Assembly (NCBI RefSeq): GCF_029871235.1
Contig: NZ_SSOM01000084.1
Coordinates: 1 to 63,947, forward strand
Direction of reading: 5' to 3'
DNA length: 63,947 bases
From: Pseudomonas sp. BN411
GTDB lineage: Bacteria > Pseudomonadota > Gammaproteobacteria > Pseudomonadales > Pseudomonadaceae
The notes beneath the pieces were generated by a model. The model was given only the letters and a program-made list of their open reading frames with translations. It did not search any database and was not told where the DNA came from. Both the position numbers and the translations under genes were made by a program. Of the stretch, positions 35,246 through 42,947 are shown in pieces. The stretch's first letter is position 1. The number at the start of each line of letters is the position of its first letter.

Positions 35246-36355
35246 TCAGCGGATGGTCAACACCTCGCCCCGGGTAGGGGAGTCCGGTGTCATGTCCCAG
35301 GCGCGAATAACCGGTACGAATTTGTCGGTGAGGATGCGTGTTTCGGCCACGGAGCCGTCGTCGCGTTCGGTGAACTCCCGCTGGAGGGTTTTCTCCTTAT
35401 GGGTGTCGCCTTTGACGATCAGCACCTTGCCGGTCTTGGACGTCACGACGCCAGAGATCGCGCCTGCGGCCAGGGCGAGGGCGAGATGCCAGTGCGACAG
35501 CGCCCGTGCGGGCGGTCGCAGCGACTGTTGCGAGGCACCCAGATGCGCTTCGAGTGTCGGCCAAAGCCCTTGCAGCCGACCGACTTCATCGGCGAACTGC
35601 GCAGGTTCCAGCGTCACGCGGTAGAAGTGCTCTGGCTCGGACGGAGTCGCGGGGACGGTGTACGGCAGGAGCGGCCACTCTTCCGGCAACGCTTCGGCTT
35701 CGATGTCTCCCTGACCAATCTGCAGCAGCAGGGCTCGGGCGGACTTGGTTTCGTCGCTGGCCTGGTCGCGTTGCCGCGAGCGGCGGCCGAACACCACGAC
35801 CTGCTTGAATTGCGTCTCCACCGCACGGTAGATACGCAGGTCGCTGTAGTGCCGCGTGAGCCAGCCGACGAGTTCAGCGTCCAGGACGTAATGCGGCACG
35901 ATGAAGACCAGTACACCACCGTACTGCAGCAGCGGTAGCGTGCGCTGATAGAACAGCTTCTCGAGCCGGGCGCGGCCTTTGCCGTCGTAGCCGAGGTTGC
36001 CATTGGCGTCGTTGCTCAGGTCGCCATAGGGCGGGTTGAGCCACAGCAGGCCGAATGACTGGCGGGAGATCAGGGTATCCATCAGGTCGCCGTGGATGCA
36101 GCGGTCAACCAGCCCCCGTGCATGGTGGGCACGTTCGCCGTCGTACTCGACGGCGAACACCTGGGTTTGCTCGCGCCCGAGGGCGTGGGCGACTTCGGCA
36201 ACGGCCACGCCTTCGCCGGCGCAGGGATCGATGATGCACATCGGCCCGTCGCCAGGCGCCAGTGCGGCGAGTGCTCGTTCGAGCGTGGCTTCGTCAGTTG
36301 GGTAGTAGCCGCCCTTGGCGAAGTTTCTTGCGAGTCGAGGAAACATGAGGGCCAT
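35246..36355 (-). CDS. DUF6094 protein, Class I SAM methyltransferase-like
   Basis: 369 residues from the ATG at 36355 (MALMFPRLARNFAKGGYYPTD) with AGGAGG upstream. SAM-binding motif I is IIDPCAGEGVAVAEVA (about 42-57) and motif IV is LLWLNPPYGDLSND (about 105-118), the NPPY of N6-adenine DNA methyltransferases. The C-terminal half is unusual for a methyltransferase and may recognise the substrate. Could protect the ICE from restriction; activity is not proven. Leader hairpins flank it on both sides. Confidence 0.82.
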   Translation of the reverse strand: MALMFPRLARNFAKGGYYPTDEATLERALAALAPGDGPMCIIDPCAGEGVAVAEVAHALGREQTQVFAVEYDGERAHHARGLVDRCIHGDLMDTLISRQSFGLLWLNPPYGDLSNDANGNLGYDGKGRARLEKLFYQRTLPLLQYGGVLVFIVPHYVLDAELVGWLTRHYSDLRIYRAVETQFKQVVVFGRRSRQRDQASDETKSARALLLQIGQGDIEAEALPEEWPLLPYTVPATPSEPEHFYRVTLEPAQFADEVGRLQGLWPTLEAHLGASQQSLRPPARALSHWHLALALAAGAISGVVTSKTGKVLIVKGDTHKEKTLQREFTERDDGSVAETRILTDKFVPVIRAWDMTPDSPTRGEVLTIR

Positions 36356-36383
36356 GGCTGCCTCCTGTCTGTCGAGGAAGAGT

Positions 36384-36409
36384 GCAGGCATGCACGGACG
36401 CATGCCTGC
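36384..36409 (-). promoter_or_regulatory. Leader hairpin before the DUF6094 gene
   Basis: GCAGGCATGC (36384-36393) and GCATGCCTGC (36400-36409) form a perfect 10-bp stem with a 6-nt loop. It lies between the stop of the 216-aa gene and the DUF6094 start, with CTCCCC immediately 5' on the minus strand. Confidence 0.6.
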
Positions 36410-36419
36410 TGGGGAGCCC

Positions 36420-37070
36420 TTACGCCACTGCCGCAAGCAGGCGGGGGAGCGGGCGATCGGTTTCGTGCACGTCGAGGGTGCCGCTGCGGATCAGGTTGCC
36501 CAGCGCCTGGGTGAGGGCCGGTACGTCCATGGCCAGGCGATGGCCATCGAGGGGACCGATCGCCAATGGCAGGCGATGGAGCATGCCGTGCGCGCGTAGA
36601 TGCGCCAGCACAGGGGCCTGCCAGTGGTCGAGCAAGGGCAGCGGACAGGTGTCCCGTACCAGTCGCCAGAGGCGAGCGTCGGGGGCGATAGCGGAGCGCG
36701 GCAGTAGCGCTAGCGCGCTTGCGTTGCTCTTGTCGGGCCGCGTGCAACGGCGGTCGAACAGCCAGAGGTTGATCAGCGAACCAAACAGGGTGCGCCGGTA
36801 GACACGGGTCAAACGCTTTTCCAGGCGATCGACGCTGCCGACGAAGAGCGGAATCGACGACTCCTGTTGGGTGAGGAGGTGGAACTGGTCGAGCCCGTCC
36901 TGGTCCTGTCCCAAGGTCAAGCGGGCGATGAATTGCTGGATGGCGGTGTCGCGCCCCCAGACTGAAGCGAAGACAAGGGTGCCCTGCTCGTCGCCGACGC
37001 AGGCGTCGGCCATCAGGTCGGGGCACTCGTCGATGGCAAAGAGCGTTGCGGTTGATGAGGATGCAGGCAT
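36420..37070 (-). CDS. Conserved ICE protein, unknown (216 aa)
   Basis: Begins MPASSSTATLFAIDECPDLM. Contains VFASVWGRDTAIQQFIARLTLG and SVDRLEKRLTRVYRRTLFGSLINLW. No domain known to me; no membrane segments. Conserved in the DUF6094-DUF3275 block of these ICEs by position. The start has GAGG 9 bp upstream and follows a 62-bp leader. Confidence 0.68.
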   Translation of the reverse strand: MPASSSTATLFAIDECPDLMADACVGDEQGTLVFASVWGRDTAIQQFIARLTLGQDQDGLDQFHLLTQQESSIPLFVGSVDRLEKRLTRVYRRTLFGSLINLWLFDRRCTRPDKSNASALALLPRSAIAPDARLWRLVRDTCPLPLLDHWQAPVLAHLRAHGMLHRLPLAIGPLDGHRLAMDVPALTQALGNLIRSGTLDVHETDRPLPRLLAAVA

Positions 37071-37088
37071 GGTGATGGCCTCGGTGGC

Positions 37089-37122
37089 GGGGCAGCACTG
37101 CCTGAGGGACAGAGACTGCCCC
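37089..37122 (-). promoter_or_regulatory. Leader hairpin before the 216-aa gene
   Basis: GGGGCAG (37089-37095) pairs with CTGCCCC (37116-37122); on the minus strand it follows ATCCACCCCAC directly after the stop of the 87-aa gene. Same arrangement as the other leaders in the block. Confidence 0.5.
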
Positions 37123-37132
37123 GTGGGGTGGA

Positions 37133-37396
37133 TTACGAATCGGGCTCGAAGTCCCGGGTGTGAGGATTGAAGCGAAGCGCCGCATCCGGTGTGCGGATTG
37201 GCGTGAAGCCTTGCAGGTAGATGTCGCGGCGGTAACGGTCCCGGTAGGTCAAGGCATGGCGCGCCTGCTCTTCACTGAGGCCACTGGCGATGAAGTGCTC
37301 CAGCAATTCTTCGTCGGAGGACACTTCGTTGTTGGACAACTGGTCCTCGACGAAAAGGAGTAGCGATTCCGGGAGCGCGGCAAGGAGGGAGTCCAT
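37133..37396 (-). CDS. Conserved small ICE protein (87 aa)
   Basis: MDSLLAALPESLLLFVEDQL start with CCGGAG upstream. Acidic, helical; ASGLSEEQARHALTYRDRYRRDIYLQG resembles a short DNA- or protein-binding helix pair. Unknown function. Only 15 bp separate it from the next gene upstream, the one junction in this block without a hairpin leader. Confidence 0.65.
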   Translation of the reverse strand: MDSLLAALPESLLLFVEDQLSNNEVSSDEELLEHFIASGLSEEQARHALTYRDRYRRDIYLQGFTPIRTPDAALRFNPHTRDFEPDS

Positions 37397-37411
37397 GGCG
37401 TGTGCTCCGGG

Positions 37412-37810
37412 TTAGGCCATCAGCACGCTTTCGGGTGCTTTGGGCAGGTGACGCTTTGTGTGGTAGGCACGGACGTGTTCGCGCCACTCGTGGGACTGCT
37501 CAGGTGCCATGTCCAGATAGCGGAGCGGGCACGTGTAGTAATACGGGTGCATCGACTCGTCCATCGGCTTGTAGCCCCATTCGCTGCCACTACGTTGCAG
37601 CAGGTCGCAGCGGATGTAGCAGAGCGACTGACCTCGTGCGAGATCTCGATGCACACCGTCGACCTTGGCGGTCACCTCGGCGACGGACCACAGCACATTC
37701 CCGCGCAGGGCGTGGGCGATGACCTTGACGCTGGCGCGTTCAGTTTCCTGTGGTGCGATCAGTTCAGCGATCAGTTCGGATCGGGACTGGGGAGAGAAAA
37801 ACCAACCCAT
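37412..37810 (-). CDS. Conserved ICE protein, unknown (132 aa)
   Basis: Starts MGWFFSPQSRSELIAELIAP with GGAG 7 bp upstream. Contains LWSVAEVTAKVDGV, CYIRCDLLQRSGSEWGYKPMDESM and CPLRYLDMAPEQSHEWREHV, patterns I associate with small plasmid/ICE proteins of unknown role. Cotranscribed with the 87-aa gene. Confidence 0.68.
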   Translation of the reverse strand: MGWFFSPQSRSELIAELIAPQETERASVKVIAHALRGNVLWSVAEVTAKVDGVHRDLARGQSLCYIRCDLLQRSGSEWGYKPMDESMHPYYYTCPLRYLDMAPEQSHEWREHVRAYHTKRHLPKAPESVLMA

Positions 37811-37831
37811 GATGAGGTCTCCGAAAACTGG

Positions 37832-37862
37832 CCGGAGTCCGCCCCTCAGGGGGGAGCCCCGG
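37832..37862 (-). promoter_or_regulatory. Leader hairpin before the 132-aa gene
   Basis: Inner stem CCCC-TCA-GGGG (37842-37852) within an imperfect outer CCGGAGTCC/GGAGCCCCGG pairing. Preceded on the minus strand by TTCACCCACCCGCCGGGG, closely like the leader at 35171. Confidence 0.5.
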
Positions 37863-37897
37863 CGGGTGGGTGAAGGTCACCGCGGTGATGTGAGTGG

Positions 37898-38557
37898 TCA
37901 GGCAGCCTGACAGTCGGGCTCCCGGTGCCAACTCTGTGCCTTCGCATCGAAGGCATAACCGAGCTGGTTGAGGCGCGAACACTGCAGGCGCAGCGTGCGG
38001 CGGTCGATGGTCGAGTCGAGCTTGACGGTATCGTCCAGCGGCCAGAGCAGGCCAAACAGCGCGGCATCTTCGCCGTCAGCCGCGGACGTTGAGGCAGAGG
38101 CCTCAGTCGGCTTGTCCACCCCAAAGGGCGTGGTATCGATCAATGGGTCTTTCGACGACGGTGCCGCAGGGCTTTGTGGATTGGTCGTGGTGTCGGTCGC
38201 AGGGCTGTTCTGCTCTTCATCGAGCGGATCGACCTCCTGTGGACCGAACTTGCGGGCTTCGTCCTTGCTCAGCTGCGTAATACCAGAGAGGGCCATTCCA
38301 TCGAGTTTGGCGCGGATCTCAAAGCGCATGCCTCCGCCAGCGGGGTAAGCTTTGGGGAAGATGTAACGAATCACGAACTCCCCTTCGTACTTCCCTTCGG
38401 CGTACTGCTCCAGCTCGGGATCCTTGACCACGAACTCACCGATCGGGGTGACGAGGCGGCTGACATTGAATGGGCCGTTGCGACCATGGATGGTGCGCAA
38501 GGTGAGCTGGCCAGGAACGATGATGGGGGACTGTTGAGCGCGAGGCGTGGCGGTCAT
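37898..38557 (-). CDS. DUF3275 family protein
   Basis: 219 residues, AGGAG 8 bp before the ATG. N-terminal domain with IIVPGQLTLRTIHGRNGPFNVSRL and LEQYAEGKYEGEFVIRYIFPKAY; the middle is a low-complexity linker (about 105-155); the C-terminal part has LFGLLWPLDDTVKLDSTIDRRTLRLQ and the basic tail. A known accessory family of ICEs, function unknown. It has a long untranslated leader (374 bp up to the DUF932 stop) that contains the 76-bp repeat. Confidence 0.82.
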   Translation of the reverse strand: MTATPRAQQSPIIVPGQLTLRTIHGRNGPFNVSRLVTPIGEFVVKDPELEQYAEGKYEGEFVIRYIFPKAYPAGGGMRFEIRAKLDGMALSGITQLSKDEARKFGPQEVDPLDEEQNSPATDTTTNPQSPAAPSSKDPLIDTTPFGVDKPTEASASTSAADGEDAALFGLLWPLDDTVKLDSTIDRRTLRLQCSRLNQLGYAFDAKAQSWHREPDCQAA

Positions 38558-38711
38558 GTGGGTTCTCCTTCGAGGATGTTGGGCCGGGTGTGCCCATCCG
38601 AACGCGCGGAAAGGAATCTCCTGCTAGGGAAATCAAGGTCGGTATCCGCCCCGGTGGACGGAGTCCCATGCGAGTGGCGCAGATCGACGCCGAAGCATCG
38701 GGGATGAGGAA

Positions 38712-38787
38712 GACCAGTGCGATACAACGCACCGCAGCTGTGAAGGTCGAAGCTGCTGGGCATGCTGCAGGCTTCGCCTGCGAACAT
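38712..38787 (-). repeat. Leader repeat copy A (76 bp)
   Basis: Homologous to 42296-42372, about 80% identical by eye; shared blocks include GACCAGTGCGAT, CGCACCGCAG, TGAAGGTC, CTGGGCATGCTG and GCGAACAT. Both copies lie in long leaders on the gene-bearing (minus) strand. A 1-nt length change inside any peptide reading argues for a conserved nucleic acid rather than a peptide. Confidence 0.65.
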
Positions 38788-38931
38788 AGGGGTAGCTTGC
38801 TTGAAGGGTAGGGTGGGGGCGCGTGCCAATCGGCAGCCGAACGCTCCGTGTTTTTGCGCAGGGCGAGGCAAGCGCGCTAGGAGCAGATAAAAAACGGACC
38901 ATGCCCTGTTCGGGGATGGTCCGTGAGAGGC

Positions 38932-39759
38932 TTAGGCTTTCAGTTGGCGCATGCCGTCGGCGAGCAGCCACAGGGCGCGATTCAGGCGCACGTTCTGATC
39001 GATGCCTTCAACGGCCCGAGTGCGCTGGTGGCGCCCGCGGGCGGATCGACCGGATAGGCCGCCTTTGACCAGGTTCTCCTGCACTCGGTTGAACACCGAC
39101 CACAGGTCGAAGCGCCGGTCGTCGAAGCGGCGTGGCGCCAACACCTGGCTCTCGGTGATCGGTACCGGCTTGCTGGCGCCGTCGTACTTGAGCGACAGGG
39201 CAGAGTTGGCAAACACAGTGGCCTCATTCTCATCGAGAGTGATGGCGCGCATCGAATCGCGTGATTCCTCCACGCGCTCGAAGCCCTTCAAGACTTCGTA
39301 GGCGCCTTCGATTACGTGCTCCGTGACATTGCCTTTGTGATGGACGCGCACGTCGGTCATCGTGTCCCCGCACACCAGGCCGTTCTGGCAGACGAAGCGA
39401 AACATGCCCGCGAGCATCTGGTAGCTACTGGTGCCGTCGTGAGAGTTCAGCAGGATGATCTCATTCGCTTCGCTGCCGTCGATTTGGCTGGCGTGGCGAA
39501 GGCGCAGCATGTGTTTGGTGTACTCGCGGCGATCCTCATGTCGCACGCGGGTCTGGCACACCATGAAGGGTTCGAAGCCCTCCTTGCGTAACTCGAAGAG
39601 AACGGTGGCGGTGGGGATGTAGCTGTACCGTTCGGATCGGCTTTCGTGCGGGGCTTCCGCATAGATTGAGGGTACGACGGCGCGAATCTGATCATCCGAG
39701 AGCGGGTGATCTGCGCGCAGCATGGGGGAGCAATGCGCAAAGCGAGAGGCCAGTTGCAT
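38932..39759 (-). CDS. DUF932 domain protein
   Basis: 275 residues from the ATG at 39759 (MQLASRFAHCSPMLRADHPL) with GGAG upstream. Conserved blocks: SIYAEAPHESRSERYSYIPT, HMLRLRH, EIILLNSHDGTSSYQMLAGMFRFVCQNGLVCG (read in parts) and HVIEGAYEVLKGFE. The family is found on phages and plasmids and some members are linked to anti-restriction regions; function unproven. It follows a 186-bp leader with a GGCCCCGT/ACGGGGCC hairpin. Confidence 0.85.
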   Translation of the reverse strand: MQLASRFAHCSPMLRADHPLSDDQIRAVVPSIYAEAPHESRSERYSYIPTATVLFELRKEGFEPFMVCQTRVRHEDRREYTKHMLRLRHASQIDGSEANEIILLNSHDGTSSYQMLAGMFRFVCQNGLVCGDTMTDVRVHHKGNVTEHVIEGAYEVLKGFERVEESRDSMRAITLDENEATVFANSALSLKYDGASKPVPITESQVLAPRRFDDRRFDLWSVFNRVQENLVKGGLSGRSARGRHQRTRAVEGIDQNVRLNRALWLLADGMRQLKA

Positions 39760-39837
39760 GGTGATCTCCTGGATAATGCTGGCAATTGGCGTGTCGGGGC
39801 TTAAGCTCGATAGCCGGTGATTGCCTGGGATGGAGAA

Positions 39838-39856
39838 GGCCCCGTGAGACGGGGCC
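39838..39856 (-). promoter_or_regulatory. Leader hairpin before the DUF932 gene
   Basis: GGCCCCGT-GAG-ACGGGGCC, perfect 8-bp stem. Upstream in the same leader (39899-39937) is a second GC-rich part with GCCCCGGTGGGGC, just behind the stop of the DUF3577 gene. Confidence 0.55.
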
Positions 39857-39945
39857 GGTTGGGGCGGTGACCGACATGCCGCCGACACCGAAGTGCCGGG
39901 GCAATGCCGGGAGGGCAGGACAAGGCCCCGGTGGGGCGCTGCGAG

Positions 39946-40818
39946 TTAGAAGGACGCTGCCTGAGGGGTGTTCTCGGCAGGCTCGGTGGGCTTGGCGCTG
40001 CCGTTGTCGTCTGCAGGGGGAACCGTCTCGTCGGGCGTGGAAGCGTCCTGGGAGGCGGGTACGTCGGCCTTCAGCGGGTAGACTTGCTGGCCGTCGATCT
40101 TGATCAGGCTGACCTGGATCAGCTTCGATTTCAGGCTTCCGCCCACGTCGCCGGCATGCTCGCCCTTGATGCGGATGTAGGACTCGGCCTTCATGTCGTT
40201 GAGCGTGAAGGCCAGCAGGACTTTCTTCTGTGCTTCCACGGCCTGAATGCAGCGTTGCACCAGGTGTTGGGCACTGTTGTCGGCGACGATGGTCTCGATG
40301 TAGCGATATTCGGGAGTGTCGACCGGCCCGGCCAAGACTGCGATCGAGCAGGACAGAAACGGGTCGCCGTTGTTCGGGACCATCTTGGGATCATTCAAGT
40401 AACCGATACCGCGGGTAATCAGCTCGTGGTACTCGATTTCTCCCAAGACGCTCCGCTCCAGCAGTTCGGCCTTCAGTAACCGGGCCTTCATGCTGGCAGC
40501 TGGATCACCCGAGGGCCGGCGGAACGGATCGATCCACAGGTCGCCGAGACGGAAGCGGACCAAAGGCCGCTGATTGCGATCATCGACACCGACATAGGGT
40601 TGGACAAGTTGCTTGGCCTCGGCCCCCGAGACCCGCACATCGAAGTAGCGCAGGGTCGGGTCCTTGGCAGGTCCGACGAGGGCCGCGACCGTGCAGGCCA
40701 GGAACGGCTGCGCATGGCGGCCGCCCTTCACCGGGACTTCGCGCACGCGCTGGATGTAGCCGATGCCGGACGTATGGATGTCGAAGTAGGACTTCTGATT
40801 GGAAGCGTTGCTGGTCAT
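39946..40818 (-). CDS. DUF3577 / STY4534-type ICE replication protein with duplicated domain
   Basis: 290 residues from the ATG at 40818 (MTSNASNQKSYFDIHTSG). Two similar halves are visible: SYFDIHTSGIGYIQ...FLACTVAALVGPAKDPTLRYFDVRV (about 10-60) and EYHELITRGIGYLN...FLSCSIAVLAGPVDTPEYRYIETIV (about 130-185), each followed by a QHLVQ/KQLVQ helix. The C-terminus (from about 245) is an acidic, proline-rich tail. Related proteins are annotated as ICE replication proteins; direct evidence is lacking. Has its own structured leader of 40861-40936. Confidence 0.8.
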   Translation of the reverse strand: MTSNASNQKSYFDIHTSGIGYIQRVREVPVKGGRHAQPFLACTVAALVGPAKDPTLRYFDVRVSGAEAKQLVQPYVGVDDRNQRPLVRFRLGDLWIDPFRRPSGDPAASMKARLLKAELLERSVLGEIEYHELITRGIGYLNDPKMVPNNGDPFLSCSIAVLAGPVDTPEYRYIETIVADNSAQHLVQRCIQAVEAQKKVLLAFTLNDMKAESYIRIKGEHAGDVGGSLKSKLIQVSLIKIDGQQVYPLKADVPASQDASTPDETVPPADDNGSAKPTEPAENTPQAASF

Positions 40819-40863
40819 GGTGAATCTCCATTGACTTGAGAACAAGAAAGCGGAAACACACCG

Positions 40864-40899
40864 ACCCACAGCGGGGAGGTGCGTAACCCCGCGGTGGGT
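40864..40899 (-). promoter_or_regulatory. Leader hairpin before the DUF3577 gene
   Basis: ACCCAC-A-GCGGGG (40864-40876) pairs with CCCCGC-G-GTGGGT (40887-40899): 12 bp with one internal A/G mismatch. The most stable leader of the set by inspection. Confidence 0.6.
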
Positions 40900-41338
40900 T
40901 AAGGATCAACTGCATCCACTCCCGGATGCCGGGAGTCGTTCGCGCAAAAGATGCGGTGCGAACTGGTTTGGTCACGCAGCAAAGCTGCGCCGCAACCTCG
41001 AAGACCGATGGTTGCCTGGTATGTCGCTGACGTCGTCAGCAGCACATGACGTCAGCCTGGCGCTAGGCGACTCGCCGGACCAGGAGGAATCAGCAGTCGC
41101 GGAAAACCGCATTGGTTAGTCCTCGCAATGGCAGGCGATCGGGTCAACGGTGGGGTCGAAGAAACCCGTGTCCTGACCGCTATTGGCGGCTGCCGCTGAA
41201 ACTGGTGCCAGTAAGGGGCGATGTTGAACGGCGCGCCTGCGGGCGTCTCCTTGGGGCTGACCGGGATCAGCCGGCGAGGGCGGCCATTTCAGTTTTTGGA
41301 GACGGCGCGTAATAGATACGCGTGGGGCGATCAAAAGA
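40900..41338. other. Gene-free, hairpin-rich region
   Basis: About 440 bp with no supported gene. It carries three short perfect hairpins: ACTCCCGG-ATG-CCGGGAGT (40918-40936), CGCAGC-AAA-GCTGCG (40975-40989) and GCTGACG-T-CGTCAGC (41026-41040). These could be a long leader of the DUF3577 gene or a separate non-coding RNA. Confidence 0.4.
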
Positions 41339-41358
41339 AGCCCCCGCGGACGGGGGCT
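41339..41358. terminator. Hairpin terminator after the 270-aa protein gene
   Basis: AGCCCCCG-CGGA-CGGGGGCT, perfect 8-bp stem, 30 bp beyond the stop of the minus-strand gene at 41388; TTCTTTTG follows on the minus strand. Confidence 0.7.
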
Positions 41359-41387
41359 ATGGAGGAGGAAAGGTCAGGTACCAGTCG

Positions 41388-42200
41388 TCATGCTGAAAGC
41401 TCTTGGCGCGGTGTTCGAGCTCGGGTACGGAGGATCTCCACCTGTATCTGGCGCCAGCGGCCATCGTCGATCAGCCGCTCGAGTACCTCTCCGAGCGAGT
41501 CGAAGTACACCTCGTCCACTCGCTCAACCACATCCACACCGTGACGTAACTCCATTGCGTAGAGGTCGTGGACACGTTCGTAGAGCACAGTTACCTGCCC
41601 CTCGAACTTGTCTGTGGCTACAGTGAAGCTGAGTGCCGGTGGCGACTTGATGATGTCATCGGGCTTGGGATCCACCCACGTGAAGTCCCGCGCATCGGCA
41701 TCCACCAACAGATGGGTAATGCGTCGGTAGCCATCGGGTGCTGGCAACTCTTCCAGTTGCTCGATCAGTGCTTGTAGCTCCGGACACTGCGGGGTGGGAA
41801 TGGGCAGCTTGGCGATAGCCGAGCCGAGTATTAGCGTCTTCACGGTGTAGGCCGTGCCGTCCGACGAACGCTCGGTTCGTTCTTCCGGCGTGTCCGCGCG
41901 CTGACCGTCGAAACGGCGCCGTGCATATGGACGAACTTGAACCTTGTCACCTTCACCGGGCTGCTCGGTGACCAGGTCCCGATCGAGAACGGCAAACTCG
42001 GTACGGCCGGTCTTCACAACGATGGCCGCGTCGGTTGTAGCGATTACCGTGCCGTCGAAGGGCTGCGGATCGATGAAAAAGCCCAAAGTGGATACCTTGG
42101 GTTCGCCGTCGAAGATTTTGAAGCGAAAAGTTCGTGAGTTACGCGGTACGTGTTTCGCAACCAGTGAGGGCAGTTGCGTGCGGATGGCTTGGTGGTCCAT
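41388..42200 (-). CDS. Conserved ICE protein, unknown (270 aa)
   Basis: Start at the ATG at 42200 (MDHQAIRTQLPSLVAKHVP). Contains TFRFKIFDGEPKVSTLGFFIDPQPFDGTVI, KVQVRPYARRRFDGQ and LYERVHDLYAMELRHGVDVVERVDEVYFD, all soluble. Longer upstream frame is open but is non-coding leader (it holds the shared 76-bp repeat). A usual neighbour of the DUF3577 gene in this ICE class; role unknown. Ends at a good terminator. Confidence 0.7.
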   Translation of the reverse strand: MDHQAIRTQLPSLVAKHVPRNSRTFRFKIFDGEPKVSTLGFFIDPQPFDGTVIATTDAAIVVKTGRTEFAVLDRDLVTEQPGEGDKVQVRPYARRRFDGQRADTPEERTERSSDGTAYTVKTLILGSAIAKLPIPTPQCPELQALIEQLEELPAPDGYRRITHLLVDADARDFTWVDPKPDDIIKSPPALSFTVATDKFEGQVTVLYERVHDLYAMELRHGVDVVERVDEVYFDSLGEVLERLIDDGRWRQIQVEILRTRARTPRQELSA

Positions 42201-42221
42201 GGGAGATTCCTCGAATTGAAG

Positions 42222-42257
42222 CAAGGGACTCCCGCCTACAAGGGAGGGTATCCCTTG
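42222..42257 (-). promoter_or_regulatory. Leader hairpin before the 270-aa protein gene
   Basis: CAAGGGA (42222-42228) with TCCCTTG (42251-42257) and inner CTCCC/GGGAG (42229-42233 with 42242-42246). CACCCC lies directly 5' on the minus strand, as in the other leaders. Confidence 0.55.
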
Positions 42258-42295
42258 AGGGGTGGTCAGCGCGACATGCGCTGGAAGAGCAGAGC

Positions 42296-42372
42296 GACCA
42301 GTGCGATGAAGCGCACCGCAGTCGTGAAGGTCTCGACTGCCTGGGCATGCTGCTGGGTTCACCAGCGAACAT
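42296..42372 (-). repeat. Leader repeat copy B (77 bp)
   Basis: Partner of 38712-38787 (see there). It lies 39 nt upstream of the leader hairpin of the 270-aa protein gene, in the same relative order as copy A before the DUF3275 gene. Confidence 0.65.
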
Positions 42373-42947
42373 GCGCGCAGGATGTTGGATCGGATGAGCG
42401 GCTGCGCCGGGTAAACCGGTTCGTACGCGCCCGTAATTGGGGCGGTTCTACTTGGGCGCTCCAGTTTTGCCATTCGCTTCGTTAGCGGATTGGGGCTCGT
42501 TGCGCATTCTCCGCCACGCTAGTGACCGAAGCGTCGTACAGCGGCAGCCCCTACAGCGTCGGAGCATCAACATCGAACACGAGCATGTGCACGTCGGCAA
42601 CCGTGGCCTGGTGGAGAGTTGCCTTCACTATCGAAAATCGGTTGTACAAACATTCTCGCGAGCCTCGGTTGGGATCAGCAGAAAGCGGCCCACTGCGGAC
42701 TTCGTGCTAGACAGTTTCACTCTTCGAAAGCAGTCACCTAGACAAGATGGTCAAACCATCGCACACAGCCTAAGTGGTGCGGGACTACACCGCGGCGAAT
42801 GGCCAAGCCGAAGCGAGCTGGCCGAAGATCAGTGACGCGTTTCAGCACAAGGACGGATTAGGATTTGATGTCGCACTCGACGCCGCGTCGGTTAAAAGTC
42901 GTGTCATGCTGCGTTCTAACGCGCCGTCGAGGAGATGGAGCGTCGAT
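42373..42947. other. Junction region between ICE backbone and defence island
   Basis: 575 bp with no supported gene. Includes 42558-42691, the second copy of the dispersed repeat seen at 31.2-31.45 kb. Backbone-type leaders end at about 42420 and island genes start at 42948, so the island joint probably lies here. Confidence 0.45.
42631..42691. repeat. Copy 2 of the ~60-bp dispersed repeat
   Basis: Same orientation as 31393-31451; contains TCTCGCGAGCCTCGGTTGGG and CAGAAAGCGGCCC. See copy 1. Confidence 0.55.

Noticed and set aside
42522..42835. Short plus-strand frames in the joint region
   Set aside because: They overlap the dispersed repeat, lack ribosome sites and show no similarity to the frames in the other copy.
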